Positions 33,885 to 42,132 of a stretch of DNA of 64,000 bases are shown here, piece by piece. Positions within the stretch are counted from its first letter, which is position 1. Each line of letters starts with the position of its first letter. Below the pieces are notes generated by a model. It worked only from the letters and a program-made list of their open reading frames with translations. It did no database searches and was not told the origin of the DNA. Where the stretch lies: assembly GCA_021297895.1 (NCBI GenBank), contig JAJTHN010000025.1, forward strand, positions 1 through 64,000, given 5' to 3'. The stretch comes from Phycisphaeraceae bacterium (GTDB lineage Bacteria > Planctomycetota > Phycisphaerae > Phycisphaerales > UBA1924). The translations under genes and the position numbers were made by a program.

Positions 33885-34430
33885 TCACGCCGCGCGACGC
33901 AGGGGCTGCGTGTCGCTGCGCCGGATCGTCGTGTCCGCCTCGTGCGTGTGCGTCTGCGGCAGGCCCATCGCCTGCGCGACGTGTTCGATCGTGCTCGACC
34001 ATGCCTGGCTCAGCGCGGGCGTCCACGCCTCGGGCGTCTGCGTGCTCCAGGCCTCAAGGAACGCCTGACGCAGCGGCTCGCGAACCTCGCTCTGGGCCGG
34101 TGAAAGGTTGAGCAGCCGGCCAAGATCCTGCGCGTGGGCGAGCGAGCGATCGGTGCCGAGGTACCGCGTGAGCATCGCGACGTGATACGCGACGTGACGT
34201 TGGGTGCCGCGGAGCGCGGGGTCGGGCAGTTGGGCCCTGAGCCCCGGCACGCGGCGGGCGAGTGCGCGCAGGAAGTGCTCCGCGAAGTTCTGCAGAGCTG
34301 CTGAGGATGCCGAGAGGTGTGTGCGGACCAGTTGCACATGCGCGCCGTTCAGCGGCTCGGGGAGTGAGCCCGTCGGCGTGTTGAGGGAGGTGTGATCGGT
34401 GGGGGTGGTGTTGTGCGTGCGACGCGACAT
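33885..34430 (-). CDS. globin-like protein lacking the proximal histidine
   Basis: 181 residues. The middle reads as a globin: an A-B helix start (VQLVRTHLSASSAALQNFAE), the FLRALARRVPGLRAQLP segment (typical FYxxLFxxxPxLRxLFP), then RHVAYHVAMLTRYL, and a last helix AWTPALSQAWSSTIEHVAQAM that matches the globin H helix very well. The F-helix position that holds the haem ligand (LGRxH in flavohaemoglobin-type globins) reads LGRLL, so the proximal His is replaced. Either a haem-free globin fold, or a coincidental helical protein. The terminal regions are low-complexity. Confidence 0.55.
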   Translation of the reverse strand: MSRRTHNTTPTDHTSLNTPTGSLPEPLNGAHVQLVRTHLSASSAALQNFAEHFLRALARRVPGLRAQLPDPALRGTQRHVAYHVAMLTRYLGTDRSLAHAQDLGRLLNLSPAQSEVREPLRQAFLEAWSTQTPEAWTPALSQAWSSTIEHVAQAMGLPQTHTHEADTTIRRSDTQPLRRAA

Positions 34431-34685
34431 GAGAGGTGCTCCGGAAGTGTGCCGGCGCGCAGGACAAGCCCCACGAGCCGCGATCGGTATCGTCGGCCCG
34501 CCGAGCGGGAATCGACACGCTCGCGTGCTCGTTCATGTCACCGGGCGTGTTGCCCAGAGCGCGTCGGCGGGCACAGATTCACGCTCGCTCGGACCATCAT
34601 CAGCCGACCCGTCCGAGAACGTTCCAAGTCCCCGACTTGGACACATATCCTACCGGGTCCACCAAACTTCCCTCGGAGTATGCGG

Positions 34686-35294
34686 ATGAAGCTCAAATCG
34701 CCCATGTTCATGGTCTGCTACGGCCTGCTGATGCTCGCCGGCGGCGGTTACGCCTTCTCGCAGGCGCCCGACCCCTCGCGCGCTCTTACCGCGGTGATCA
34801 TCACCGGCACAGTCTGCGGCGTGATGCTCGTGCTGGCGATCATGAGCGCGATGATCAACCGCAGCCGAATTCTCGGCATGATCGGCATTCACGTCGGAAT
34901 CGTCGTGCCCCTGCTCGTCGGCGCCGTGCTCACGCGGCAGAGTTTCGCGGCAGCGGCGAGTGTGGATCGCTATCGCGCCGCCTCGGCGGAGTTTGAGAAG
35001 CTCCGCGCCGCCGGCACGCTCCCCGAGGGCACCGACAGCGCCGAGTCGTTCATTCGGATGCGCAACGATGAGGCCTTCCGCGCAGCCCTCGCCGCGGGCA
35101 CCGCCAGCGATGCCGATCCCGCCGCCCGCAGGTCGTGGGAGCGGGCGAACGCGATCCCTGATCACGACCGCTCGTACCTTCGCAACACGCTCATGGCCCT
35201 CAGCGTGCTGAGTTTCGTCGCGTTCATCGCGATCCTGCTCACGCGGCCGAAGGCCGATCAGCGAGGGGCATCGCCAGCGGGCAACGCGTCATGA
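34686..35294 (+). CDS. membrane protein, TMEM14-like look
   Basis: 202 residues from ATG 34686, with CGGAG 7 bases upstream. Three hydrophobic helices at the start (MFMVCYGLLMLAGGGYAF, AVIITGTVCGVMLVLAIM, ILGMIGIHVGIVVPLLVGAVL), a charged extramembrane segment (about 95-165), and a last helix (TLMALSVLSFVAFIAILL). The first three recall small Tmem14/UPF0136 proteins. Function unknown. Its stop overlaps proB's start (ATGA), so the two are translationally coupled. Confidence 0.65.
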   Translation: MKLKSPMFMVCYGLLMLAGGGYAFSQAPDPSRALTAVIITGTVCGVMLVLAIMSAMINRSRILGMIGIHVGIVVPLLVGAVLTRQSFAAAASVDRYRAASAEFEKLRAAGTLPEGTDSAESFIRMRNDEAFRAALAAGTASDADPAARRSWERANAIPDHDRSYLRNTLMALSVLSFVAFIAILLTRPKADQRGASPAGNAS

Positions 35295-36400
35295 GCCGGG
35301 TTCTGCCGCGGGTTCATCGGCTGGTTGTCAAGATCGGCAGCGCCGTGCTCGCGCCCGATGGGCAGCTCGAGCGGGCGAACGTTCGTCGGCTCGCGGATGA
35401 GCTCGCGCGCGTGCACGCAACGGGCGTGCAGATCACGATCGTCTCTTCGGGCGCGGTGGCCAGCGGCTTCCGCGCGCTGGGGCTCGAGTCGCCGCCCAAG
35501 GCCATCGCGCAGAAGCAGGCCGCCGCGGCGGTGGGGCAGCCGCGGCTGATGGCCGCGTGGCAGGAGGCGTTCGCACGCCACGACATCGCCACGGCCCAGG
35601 CGCTGTACACCGGCGAGGATCTGCAGTCGCGCCACCGCTTCCTCAACACCCGGCGCACGCTGGCGGAACTGCTCGACCGGCGCGTGATCCCGATCGTCAA
35701 CGAGAACGACACGACGAGTTTCGATGAGATCAAACTGGGCGACAACGACCGGCTCTCGGCCCTGACGGCGGACCTTGTGGCCGCCGACCTGCTGCTGATC
35801 CTCTCGACGGCGCACGGGCTGTATCGTGCGGGCACGCGCAGCGAGGTGATCCCCAGCGTGTCAGCGCGGGAGCTGATCGAGGCCGAGCGGCACATCCGCC
35901 CGGAGAAGAGCGCCACCGGTGTCGGCGGCATGACGACGAAACTCTCCGCCGCGGGATATGCAAGCTCGTGGGGCATCCCGACGATCGTCGCGGGCGGGGC
36001 GATTGATGACGTTGTGTCGCGCGTGCTCGCGGGCGAGGTCGTGGGCACGCTCTTTGAGGCTCGCCCGCGCCGCACCGCGGCGAAGAAGCGATGGCTGCAC
36101 GCGGCGGCACGTGCCGCGGGCGTGATCATCGTCGACGACGGTGCCGCGCGGGCGATCACCCAGCGCAACGCGAGCCTGCTCCCCGGCGGCATCGTCAAGG
36201 TCGAGGGCGACTTCGATGCGGGCGCACCGGTCGAGGTCCGTGACCGCGCCGGCACCACCCTGGCCCGCGGCGTGACGAGCTACTCCAGCGCCGACCTCAC
36301 GCTCATCCGCGGCAAGCGTTCAAGCCAGATCCAGGGCATTCTTGGGTCGTGCTACAGCGAAGAGGCGATCCATCGGAATGATCTGATGATGCTGGGATAA
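35291..36400 (+). CDS. proB: glutamate 5-kinase
   Basis: First step of proline synthesis, ATP-dependent phosphorylation of glutamate. 369 residues, equal to the full-length family. Motifs: RLVVKIGSAVLAPDG, VSSGAVASGFRALGL, QKQAAAAVGQPRLM, IPIVNENDTTSFDEIKLGDNDRLSALTA, and GVGGMTTKLSAAGYASSWGI. A C-terminal PUA domain (about 275-365) begins after KKRWLHAA. PUA-bearing ProB is the feedback-regulated bacterial type. proA is not adjacent. Confidence 0.96.
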   Translation: MSRVLPRVHRLVVKIGSAVLAPDGQLERANVRRLADELARVHATGVQITIVSSGAVASGFRALGLESPPKAIAQKQAAAAVGQPRLMAAWQEAFARHDIATAQALYTGEDLQSRHRFLNTRRTLAELLDRRVIPIVNENDTTSFDEIKLGDNDRLSALTADLVAADLLLILSTAHGLYRAGTRSEVIPSVSARELIEAERHIRPEKSATGVGGMTTKLSAAGYASSWGIPTIVAGGAIDDVVSRVLAGEVVGTLFEARPRRTAAKKRWLHAAARAAGVIIVDDGAARAITQRNASLLPGGIVKVEGDFDAGAPVEVRDRAGTTLARGVTSYSSADLTLIRGKRSSQIQGILGSCYSEEAIHRNDLMMLG

Positions 36401-36466
36401 GGCGACGGTGTCGCGGTCGCTCGGGTAGAGGGTGGAGGAACACTGGGGACGCTCGATGGTCGATGT

Positions 36467-36901
36467 TTGAGGGTCTATCTGCTCGTGGATATACAGAGCA
36501 TCACGCCAGAGTTTCTTGAGTGGGATGGCTCGTGCCGCGACCTGGTTTTCTTTGCGCCAAGCTGGGATGGAGTCCGCGCGTTGCTTTTGGCGCTGGCGCG
36601 GGAGTTCCCGCGCGTCAAGGCGAGCGCAGCGGATGGCGAGGCACTGGCTCCCCCTATTCATGACGCTGCGATTGCCGCGGCGCATCGGGGCTACGCGCAT
36701 GTGAGTTTCCATGAGGGACTCGGGTTGCTTGAGCATGTACAGGTGTTCATCGATCGTCAGGCCGACGGCTCGCCAGGCGTCGAAGTGACGCTGTTCCCCG
36801 ATCACCTTCGACGCACGGATTCACTACGAGAGGACTTCATCGAATGGGCAATACGGCTGCAGGTGCTCCTGCAAGCGAGCCGCTGTTCGGTGAACTTGTA
36901 G
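36467..36901 (+). CDS. hypothetical protein (about 144 aa)
   Basis: Acidic, compact, hydrophobic pattern of an alpha/beta domain: YLLVDIQSITPEFLEWDG, DLVFFAPSWDGVRALLLALA, GLLEHVQVFIDRQADGSPGVEV, then a long C-terminal helix. Start is unclear (TTG 36467 or GTG 36485); no good ribosome-binding site. No known family; the shape is not unlike small immunity-type proteins but I see no partner toxin. Codon use is less GC-biased than its neighbours. The opposite frame at 36320-36805 is open too but has the composition of a shadow. Confidence 0.5.
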   Translation: MRVYLLVDIQSITPEFLEWDGSCRDLVFFAPSWDGVRALLLALAREFPRVKASAADGEALAPPIHDAAIAAAHRGYAHVSFHEGLGLLEHVQVFIDRQADGSPGVEVTLFPDHLRRTDSLREDFIEWAIRLQVLLQASRCSVNL

Positions 36902-37233
36902 CGACGAGTCCCGCTCCGATCAGCGAGCGGCTCAGGACCATCTACGGGAAGTGATGATTTGCCGGATGCGGTCGCGATCCGGATCTTCGTCGAAGACTCC
37001 TCAGATCCGGCGTCCGGAAGCAAAGAAAACGCGGGCGGATCCCCTTTGGGACCCGCCCGCGCCACAACCAGGCACACAGGAGACACCGATTCGTTTCGAC
37101 CTTGACGGGCTGAGAGAGTGGTCTCTGATCCGCTCATCCATGCCTGTGTGCCCGGGCACCCGTCAAGCGTCGTGTGAGATCGTCGCATTCAACGCTGTTG
37201 GTCTCTGCGTCGCTCAGTTTCTTCGTCGCTTGC
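36902..37233. other. intergenic region
   Basis: No gene is supported. It holds one strong hairpin (37031-37060) read as a terminator for minus-strand transcription, and otherwise nothing clear. Confidence 0.5.
37019..37060 (-). terminator. hairpin followed by T-rich tract (minus strand)
   Basis: A stem of 12 pairs plus one mismatch (GCGGGCGG-x-TCCC type, 37031-37043 with 37048-37060) is followed on the minus strand by GTTTTCTTTG. It lies about 170 bases after the coiled-coil gene at 37234 and probably ends that transcript. Confidence 0.6.
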
Positions 37234-37527
37234 TCAGGCCTGCTCGTCGTGCGAATCGTCGGCCGGACCCTGGCTCTGCTTCTCCAGCAGCTTGCGCAGG
37301 TACTGGTTCTCGCGGCGGGTCGCTTCCAGATCGAACATGATGTACTTGACGCTCAGGCGCAGGTAGTCCAGCGAGTCCTGGAGTTCCGCGACCGTCTTCT
37401 TCATCCGGGTATGACGGTCCTTGGCCTCATCGGCCAGCTTCGTCAGCCGCGCTTTGTCGTCGGCGGGCAGGGAACCGATCTGCTCGAGGAGGTCACCAAG
37501 CTTCTTCTGAAAGTCCTGCTCGTTCAT
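37234..37527 (-). CDS. small coiled-coil hypothetical protein
   Basis: 97 residues from ATG 37527, with GGAGAG 8 bases upstream. Mostly helical: EQDFQKKLGDLLEQIGSLPA then a long heptad stretch (DEAKDRHTRMKKTVAELQDSL) and DLEATRRENQYLRKLLEK, which is a clear leucine-zipper-like coiled coil. Acidic tail. No signal peptide or membrane segment. Transcribed in the same direction as the DUF3553-type gene at 37809, with 281 bases between. Confidence 0.75.
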   Translation of the reverse strand: MNEQDFQKKLGDLLEQIGSLPADDKARLTKLADEAKDRHTRMKKTVAELQDSLDYLRLSVKYIMFDLEATRRENQYLRKLLEKQSQGPADDSHDEQA

Positions 37528-37808
37528 AGGCGTCTCTCCGTGTCTGGGGTTTCTGTGCCGCGGGGTCAAACAGGCCCGTTGGCGGTATGTGCTCTCTTTC
37601 CCGCTCCGGGAGGAGGGGGCTTGCAACCGCGTTGGCGGGTGCATGGAGACAGAGAACAACCACCGGGCCGCGCGTGCCGCGCCGGCGTGCCAGAGGACGG
37701 AGATCCGAGAATATCGCCCGCCAGGCTCGAAGATCGAGCATCCGGCGTGGGCATGGGGCTCCCGGACGTTTCCGGGATGCGACGGGTTGTGCGGTCTGTT
37801 GCCTGCGG

Positions 37809-38411
37809 TCAACGCGCGCTGTCGAAGCGCCTCAACACCTGTTGCGCGTTCTTGGGAGCCGTTCGGGTCAGTTCGCGAAGGGCCAGCGGGTCGTTCTTCT
37901 TCACTTCCATGATGAGCTTCTTGAGGTGCTCATCGCGGACGAAGACAAAGCGGCGATACAGATCCTCCAGCTCGTGGCGGCTGAAGCGGGTCATCGGGTC
38001 ACGCAGGCCGGTCTGCACCGCGGCCCAGTCGAGCAGCGCCCCGCCGTGCTCGCTGTAGCGGAAGAGCAGGAGCGTGGCCTTGAGCCGCTGAACCGGCCCG
38101 GAGAACGGGTCCGTGCACGCATCGGGCAGGCGGAGCATGACCTCTTTGACGTTCCCGGCCATGTGCTGCATCAGCGGATCGTCCGCCGGCGGCGGCTCGG
38201 CCTGAATCCTCGGGGCCTCATCGGCGGGAACAAGGTTCGCCAGTGCGCTGGTGATGGTCTTGACCCCGGCGCGGTCGAAGCGGATGGTCAGCCGCTGCGC
38301 GGGTTTGCCCTCGTATGGCTCGTTCACCGCACCGCTGATCACGCCGACACCCCACTCGGGTCGGTCTAGGTGTACGACGCGGTCGCCAAAGGTCCATTGT
38401 TTAAGCAGCAT
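37809..38411 (-). CDS. DUF3553-like protein, possible regulator
   Basis: 200 residues. The N-terminal ~65 residues (WTFGDRVVHLDRPEWGVGVI, then RLTIRFDRAGVKTI) resemble the short beta-barrel of DUF3553/CarD-like domains, which occur at the end of UvrD helicases and alone. The rest is a helical domain with FSRHELEDLYRRFVFVRDEH and a basic C-terminus. Could bind RNA polymerase or DNA; inference only. ATG 38411; no strong ribosome-binding site. Confidence 0.65.
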   Translation of the reverse strand: MLLKQWTFGDRVVHLDRPEWGVGVISGAVNEPYEGKPAQRLTIRFDRAGVKTITSALANLVPADEAPRIQAEPPPADDPLMQHMAGNVKEVMLRLPDACTDPFSGPVQRLKATLLLFRYSEHGGALLDWAAVQTGLRDPMTRFSRHELEDLYRRFVFVRDEHLKKLIMEVKKNDPLALRELTRTAPKNAQQVLRRFDSAR

Positions 38412-39259
38412 GAGAGTCTTCCTGACAAGTCCCGATGTGCACCGGGATCAGCGCCGGATTCCGAGCGTGGGCAACTGGCCCCGATCACTCGGCTCGTGGT
38501 CGCCGCCAACGCGTGGCCGGCGGTTCCTTCGGCTGGAGATGCACCGCCCAAAGGGGCAACACGCCCGGGCGCACTGCGAAAGCACGATGTACGAACCCCT
38601 GAACTGAGTCATCGGCCTGATGTCCGGTCACTTACCCCGTGTCGGGAAACACCAGCCGAGGTCGCCGCGGCACGACCCCGCCCCCAAAGTCGAAACTCCA
38701 ATGCGTGAGCCAGCCCGAGATCGCAGTTGAGGCAAAGCCACTTCCCGTGCTGCTGCACGAGACACGCACGCCTGAACCATGCTCGCAAACCGCCAACGCC
38801 AGCCGCCGCGGCAGATCAGTGATGGCCACCATGCCCTGTTCAGAGCCATTGAGGCGGAGAACACGACCGATGCACATTGACCCTTCGGGAGCGCCGCGAA
38901 CAAATGCAAAGGCCCCGCGGCCCGATGCCTTTGTCGACGGTTCCGGGCTGACAGACCAGCCCGGGGTGCTGACGGTTCGACCCCATCCCCCGGCATGTCT
39001 AGTATACCCCCCGACGCAAGGCAGACACGCAAGTCGGCCAGTGATGGGGATAAGTTAAAGACCCGGCTGAACAGTCCGCCACGCGTGAAGGATATCGGAC
39101 CTGCCGCAAAGTTGACCGCCGGAGACCAGTGGCCGGCACGAGGTCTATAGATTGATGAGCCGCCGCGTGCTGATTGGCGCGGCGAGCCGACCAGCCCGAC
39201 GACACACCGGCACCCGTCAGAGCGCAACGCCTGACGCTGCCACAGGAAAGGATGACACG
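38412..39259. other. long gene-poor region with hairpins and possible small ORF
   Basis: Nothing certain is coded over about 850 bases, unusual in this window. On the minus strand: TATACT at 39007-39002 (a good -10), then two hairpins, CCGGGCTG/CAGCCCGG (38943-38964) and CAAAGGC/GCCTTTG (38907-38933), then an AAGGG-preceded ATG at 38877 opening an 81-codon frame. On the plus strand TATAGA at 39146-39151 may be the -10 of rpoZ. This could be a structured leader or a small RNA gene. Confidence 0.45.
38632..38877 (-). CDS. possible small protein after a structured leader
   Basis: An 81-codon frame beginning at ATG 38877 with GAAGGG 4 bases upstream. The product has mixed composition (Gly 14%, Ser 11%), no membrane helix, and no recognised family. 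Support comes only from the promoter-like TATACT, hairpins and ribosome-binding site. It may equally be non-coding. Confidence 0.25.
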   Translation of the reverse strand: MCIGRVLRLNGSEQGMVAITDLPRRLALAVCEHGSGVRVSCSSTGSGFASTAISGWLTHWSFDFGGGVVPRRPRLVFPDTG

Positions 39260-39505
39260 ATGATCGAGGCCCTGACCAGCGACGCCATCATCAACAAGGT
39301 CGGCGGGCGCTTCAAGCTCTGCGCTCTGATCCAGCGTCGCCTGCTGCAGTTGATGGACGGGGCCCGCCCGATGGTCGAGCGCAACGGCCGCTCGGACCTT
39401 GAGGTGGTCATCGACGAGATCCTGCAGGACAAGATCGCGCCGGTGTTCGATGAGACCGATGTCGAGACGCGCGCGGCCCTGCCGCAGTTGGCGTCGAAGA
39501 ACTGA
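39260..39505 (+). CDS. rpoZ: RNA polymerase omega-like subunit
   Basis: 81 residues; ATG with AAAGGATGA upstream. MIEALTSDAIINKVGGRFKL matches the omega N-terminus of planctomycetes (two helices with the VGGRFxLxxLIQRR core), followed by LLQLMDGARPMV. Omega helps fold beta-prime and can bind ppGpp. Its position directly before coaC (49-base gap) is the widespread rpoZ-coaBC order and supports the call. Confidence 0.8.
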   Translation: MIEALTSDAIINKVGGRFKLCALIQRRLLQLMDGARPMVERNGRSDLEVVIDEILQDKIAPVFDETDVETRAALPQLASKN

Positions 39506-39554
39506 TCGGCCCGCGGCCGGTCGAGCGGGGCGGGCAAGCGGGTTGGGGTGAGCC

Positions 39555-40112
39555 ATGACCACGCTCAAGAGCAAGCGGATCGTGCTCGGGGTGACGGGCG
39601 GGATCGCGGCGTACAAGGTCGCGTCGGTCGCGTCGCGCCTGAGTCAGGATGGGCACGAGGTGCGCGTGTGCATGACCGAGTCGGCCACGCGGTTCATCAC
39701 GCCCCTGACCTTTCAGGCGCTGACCGGCAATCCGGTTTACACATCGATGTGGGAGCACATCGAGAATCAGGACCCGCAGCACATCGCCCTCGCGCGCGGG
39801 GCCGATCTGGTGCTGGTCGCGCCGGCGAGCATGGACTTTCTGGCCAAACTCGCGGCGGGAATGGCCGACGATGTGGTGAGCCTGATCCTCTCAGCAGTCG
39901 ACCGCACGCGGACGCCGGTGCTGCTTTCGCCGAGCATGAACAGCGTGATGTGGCATCAGCCGGCGACCCAGCGCAACATCGCGACGCTCAGGGCCGACGG
40001 CTTCCGGATCATCGAGCCGGCCGAGGGCTGGCAGGCTTGCAGGACGGTCGGGCCGGGGCGAATGCCCGAGGCGGAGGAGTTGGTGGAAGAGGTGAGGCGG
40101 GTGGTGGGGTAG
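39555..40112 (+). CDS. coaC: phosphopantothenoylcysteine decarboxylase (CoaC)
   Basis: Flavoprotein decarboxylating phosphopantothenoylcysteine in coenzyme A synthesis. 185 residues: the CoaC domain only. KRIVLGVTGGIAAYKVAS (FMN phosphate loop), SATRFITPLTFQALTGNPVY, the catalytic His in DPQHIALARGADLVLVAPAS and the substrate clamp LLSPSMNSVMWHQPATQRNI with the PAMN-like PSMN are all present. The CoaB ligase half, usually fused, is absent; the gene ends after EELVEEVRRVVG. CoaB must be elsewhere. Confidence 0.93.
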   Translation: MTTLKSKRIVLGVTGGIAAYKVASVASRLSQDGHEVRVCMTESATRFITPLTFQALTGNPVYTSMWEHIENQDPQHIALARGADLVLVAPASMDFLAKLAAGMADDVVSLILSAVDRTRTPVLLSPSMNSVMWHQPATQRNIATLRADGFRIIEPAEGWQACRTVGPGRMPEAEELVEEVRRVVG

Positions 40113-40217
40113 GGGCGGCGTCACGACGGCGGGCCGGTCAGCGTCCTTCGAAGCGAGTTGAAGATTCCGCACGTCGCGGCGGCCTGATGGGCACACCGGG
40201 TCCCGTATCCGCACCCA

Positions 40218-41714
40218 TCACACCCTGACCTCACTGCCCCCCAGCCCCTTGAGCGCCTCGGCATATTGCTCACGCAGCGGCTCGACGACCTCCCGCACGA
40301 ACCGCTCGGTCTGCTCGACGCTTCGGCCGATGTACTTCATCGGGTCCAGCACGCCGTCCCAGTCCAGTTCGGCGGACAGCGGCCCGCCGCGGGCTGCGCT
40401 CCAGAAGTGCTTGTCGGCCTTGAGGCGTTCCAGCAGGTCGTTGTCGTGGCCCTCCTGCTTGACGCGCAGGCCCGCGGCCTGGGCATGGGCGCGGATGTGC
40501 TCGTGGTACTCCTGGCGGTCGCCGCCGAGTTTCACGCAGGCCATGAGAATGTTCTCGGTGGCCATGAATGGCAACTCGGCCATGAGGTTCTTACGCACCA
40601 TCGCCTCGTGGACGACCAGGCCAGATGCGACGTTGTGCATCAGGTCCAGCGCGCCATCGAGCGCGAGGAAGGCCTCGGGCAGCGAGAGGCGGCGATTGCT
40701 GCTGTCATCCAGCGTGCGCTCCAGCCACTGCGTCGCGGCGGTGTCATACGCGTTGCCCACCAGGTTCATCACAAACCGCGTCAGCCCGCAGATCCGCTCG
40801 CACCGCATCGGGTTGCGCTTGTACGGCATGGCGCTGGAGCCGATCTGCTTGTCCTCGAAGGGCTCTTCGATCTCCTTGCGGTTGCAGAGCAGACGGACAT
40901 CGGTGGCGATTTTGTGGAGGACGGAGGCCGTCGATGCGAGATTGGCCAAGATGACGGTATCTTGAACGCGTGGGTATGTTTGCCCGACAATCTCAAAGTC
41001 TCGATCAAGTAGCTTGTCAGAAACAAAGTTCACGAAGGCTGTTCCGTCGAGACGGTCGACTCGCGAACCATCGCCGTCGCACAACGCGAGAAAAGAAGCT
41101 TGGGTGCCAGTAGCCCCCTTGAACCCCCGCATGCGCATCGATACGCAGGTTCCTCCAATCAGATCAAAGCAAAGCCACGCGTCGTGAGCCCAGAGCGCAG
41201 AGCGTCGGCCAACCGTCACGGGTTGAGCGGGCTGATAGTGCGTGAATCCCAGCGTTGGAAGGGAGCGATGCGTCCATGCGAAATCAGCGAGATCGCAAAC
41301 TAGGCGAAGCAACTTCAACTCAATCAGACGCTGAGCGTCATACAGAATCTGCAAATCCGCATTGCACACCACATCCTGACTCGTCATCCCCAGATGGATG
41401 ATCCCCTTGGCCCTCGGGCAACTGTCACCCAGCGCGTGCACGTGGGCCATCACATCGTGCCGCAACTCACGCTCGTGCTTCTCCGCCGCCTTCATCTCCG
41501 CATCGGTGATGCCCCCCGGCCGGTTCACCACCGCCCGCAGTTCCTCCACCTGCTCTTTGCTCACCGGCAGGCCCATCTCGTGCTGCGCCTCGGCCACGGC
41601 CAGCCAGATCCGCCGCCACGTGTTGAACTTGTGCCGGGGCGACCACAGCGTCAGCATCTGCTTGCTGGCGTTGCGAGTGGCCAAAGGCGATGTGTAGGTG
41701 TCGTAGTCACTCAT
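40218..41714 (-). CDS. purB: adenylosuccinate lyase
   Basis: Acts twice in purine synthesis: SAICAR to AICAR and adenylosuccinate to AMP. 498 residues from ATG 41714 with AAGGAGG 8 bases upstream. Motifs: HDVMAHVHALGDSCP, IHLGMTSQDVVCNADL, LGFTHYQPAQPVTVGRR, and the signature loop QIGSSAMPYKRNPMRCERI. Longer form, as in eukaryotic/planctomycete type. Between about 40945 and 41390 the DNA is only about 45-55% GC with unusual codons (CTA, ACA, CAA, GTT), unlike both ends of the same gene. Its start lies inside the end of the HepT-like gene. Confidence 0.95.
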   Translation of the reverse strand: MSDYDTYTSPLATRNASKQMLTLWSPRHKFNTWRRIWLAVAEAQHEMGLPVSKEQVEELRAVVNRPGGITDAEMKAAEKHERELRHDVMAHVHALGDSCPRAKGIIHLGMTSQDVVCNADLQILYDAQRLIELKLLRLVCDLADFAWTHRSLPTLGFTHYQPAQPVTVGRRSALWAHDAWLCFDLIGGTCVSMRMRGFKGATGTQASFLALCDGDGSRVDRLDGTAFVNFVSDKLLDRDFEIVGQTYPRVQDTVILANLASTASVLHKIATDVRLLCNRKEIEEPFEDKQIGSSAMPYKRNPMRCERICGLTRFVMNLVGNAYDTAATQWLERTLDDSSNRRLSLPEAFLALDGALDLMHNVASGLVVHEAMVRKNLMAELPFMATENILMACVKLGGDRQEYHEHIRAHAQAAGLRVKQEGHDNDLLERLKADKHFWSAARGGPLSAELDWDGVLDPMKYIGRSVEQTERFVREVVEPLREQYAEALKGLGGSEVRV

Positions 41715-42132
41715 CGAAAAGGCCTCCTTGTCCGAAGCGGGTCGGAACATCGCTGTGGGGTGAGGATCGGATCGGCAGGCTCGGCGGACGCAGCCGCTTC
41801 AGGCACGCATCGGCGAGGCTTCGCAGCGTCGGCACATCGTTTCGGACGACATCCCACAGCACCAGCGGATCGGCGTGCGGTGTCTCGCTCAGCAGTCCGT
41901 CGCGCAGCGCGATGATCGATGGCATGCTGCCGAGTTCCCGCGCCACGTCAGGTGCGCTCGCCCGCAGGCGAATCGCGGCGTCGCCGATGATGATCAGTCG
42001 TCGCTCCACCGCATCCTGGCGGAGTTCGTCGTCGAAGAACTGCTCACGCGTCACCCCTGCCGTCGCACGCGAGATTCGCCCGCAGGACTCCAGCACGGCC
42101 AGAACATCGTCGGCCGGGTCATGCCGGGACAT
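41707..42132 (-). CDS. HepT-like (DUF86) protein with degenerate active site
   Basis: 141 residues from ATG 42132. The pattern DVLAVLESCGRISRATAGVTREQFFDDELRQDAV-ERRLIIIGDAA follows HepT/DUF86 nucleotidyltransferase-partner toxins closely, as does LWDVVRNDVPTLRSLAD. The catalytic RX4-6HXY motif, normally MRDRLIHGY, reads LRDGLLSET here, so His and Tyr are missing. The MNT antitoxin gene, normally adjacent, is not found. Its end overlaps purB by 8 bases, so the two are transcribed together. Probably a non-toxic remnant or a domesticated form. An Arg/Pro-rich tail of 30 residues follows the core. Confidence 0.65.
   Translation of the reverse strand: MSRHDPADDVLAVLESCGRISRATAGVTREQFFDDELRQDAVERRLIIIGDAAIRLRASAPDVARELGSMPSIIALRDGLLSETPHADPLVLWDVVRNDVPTLRSLADACLKRLRPPSLPIRSSPHSDVPTRFGQGGLFDE

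Noticed and set aside
36320-36805. A minus-strand gene of 161 codons overlapping the hypothetical at 36467
   Set aside because: It runs into proB's end, its composition (Arg, Gln, Met rich) is that of a shadow frame, and the plus frame has a better hydrophobic pattern.
38965-39000. GGTTCGA near 38975 as the T-arm of a tRNA
   Set aside because: The flanking bases do not form a T-stem or an acceptor stem, and no D or anticodon arm can be placed.
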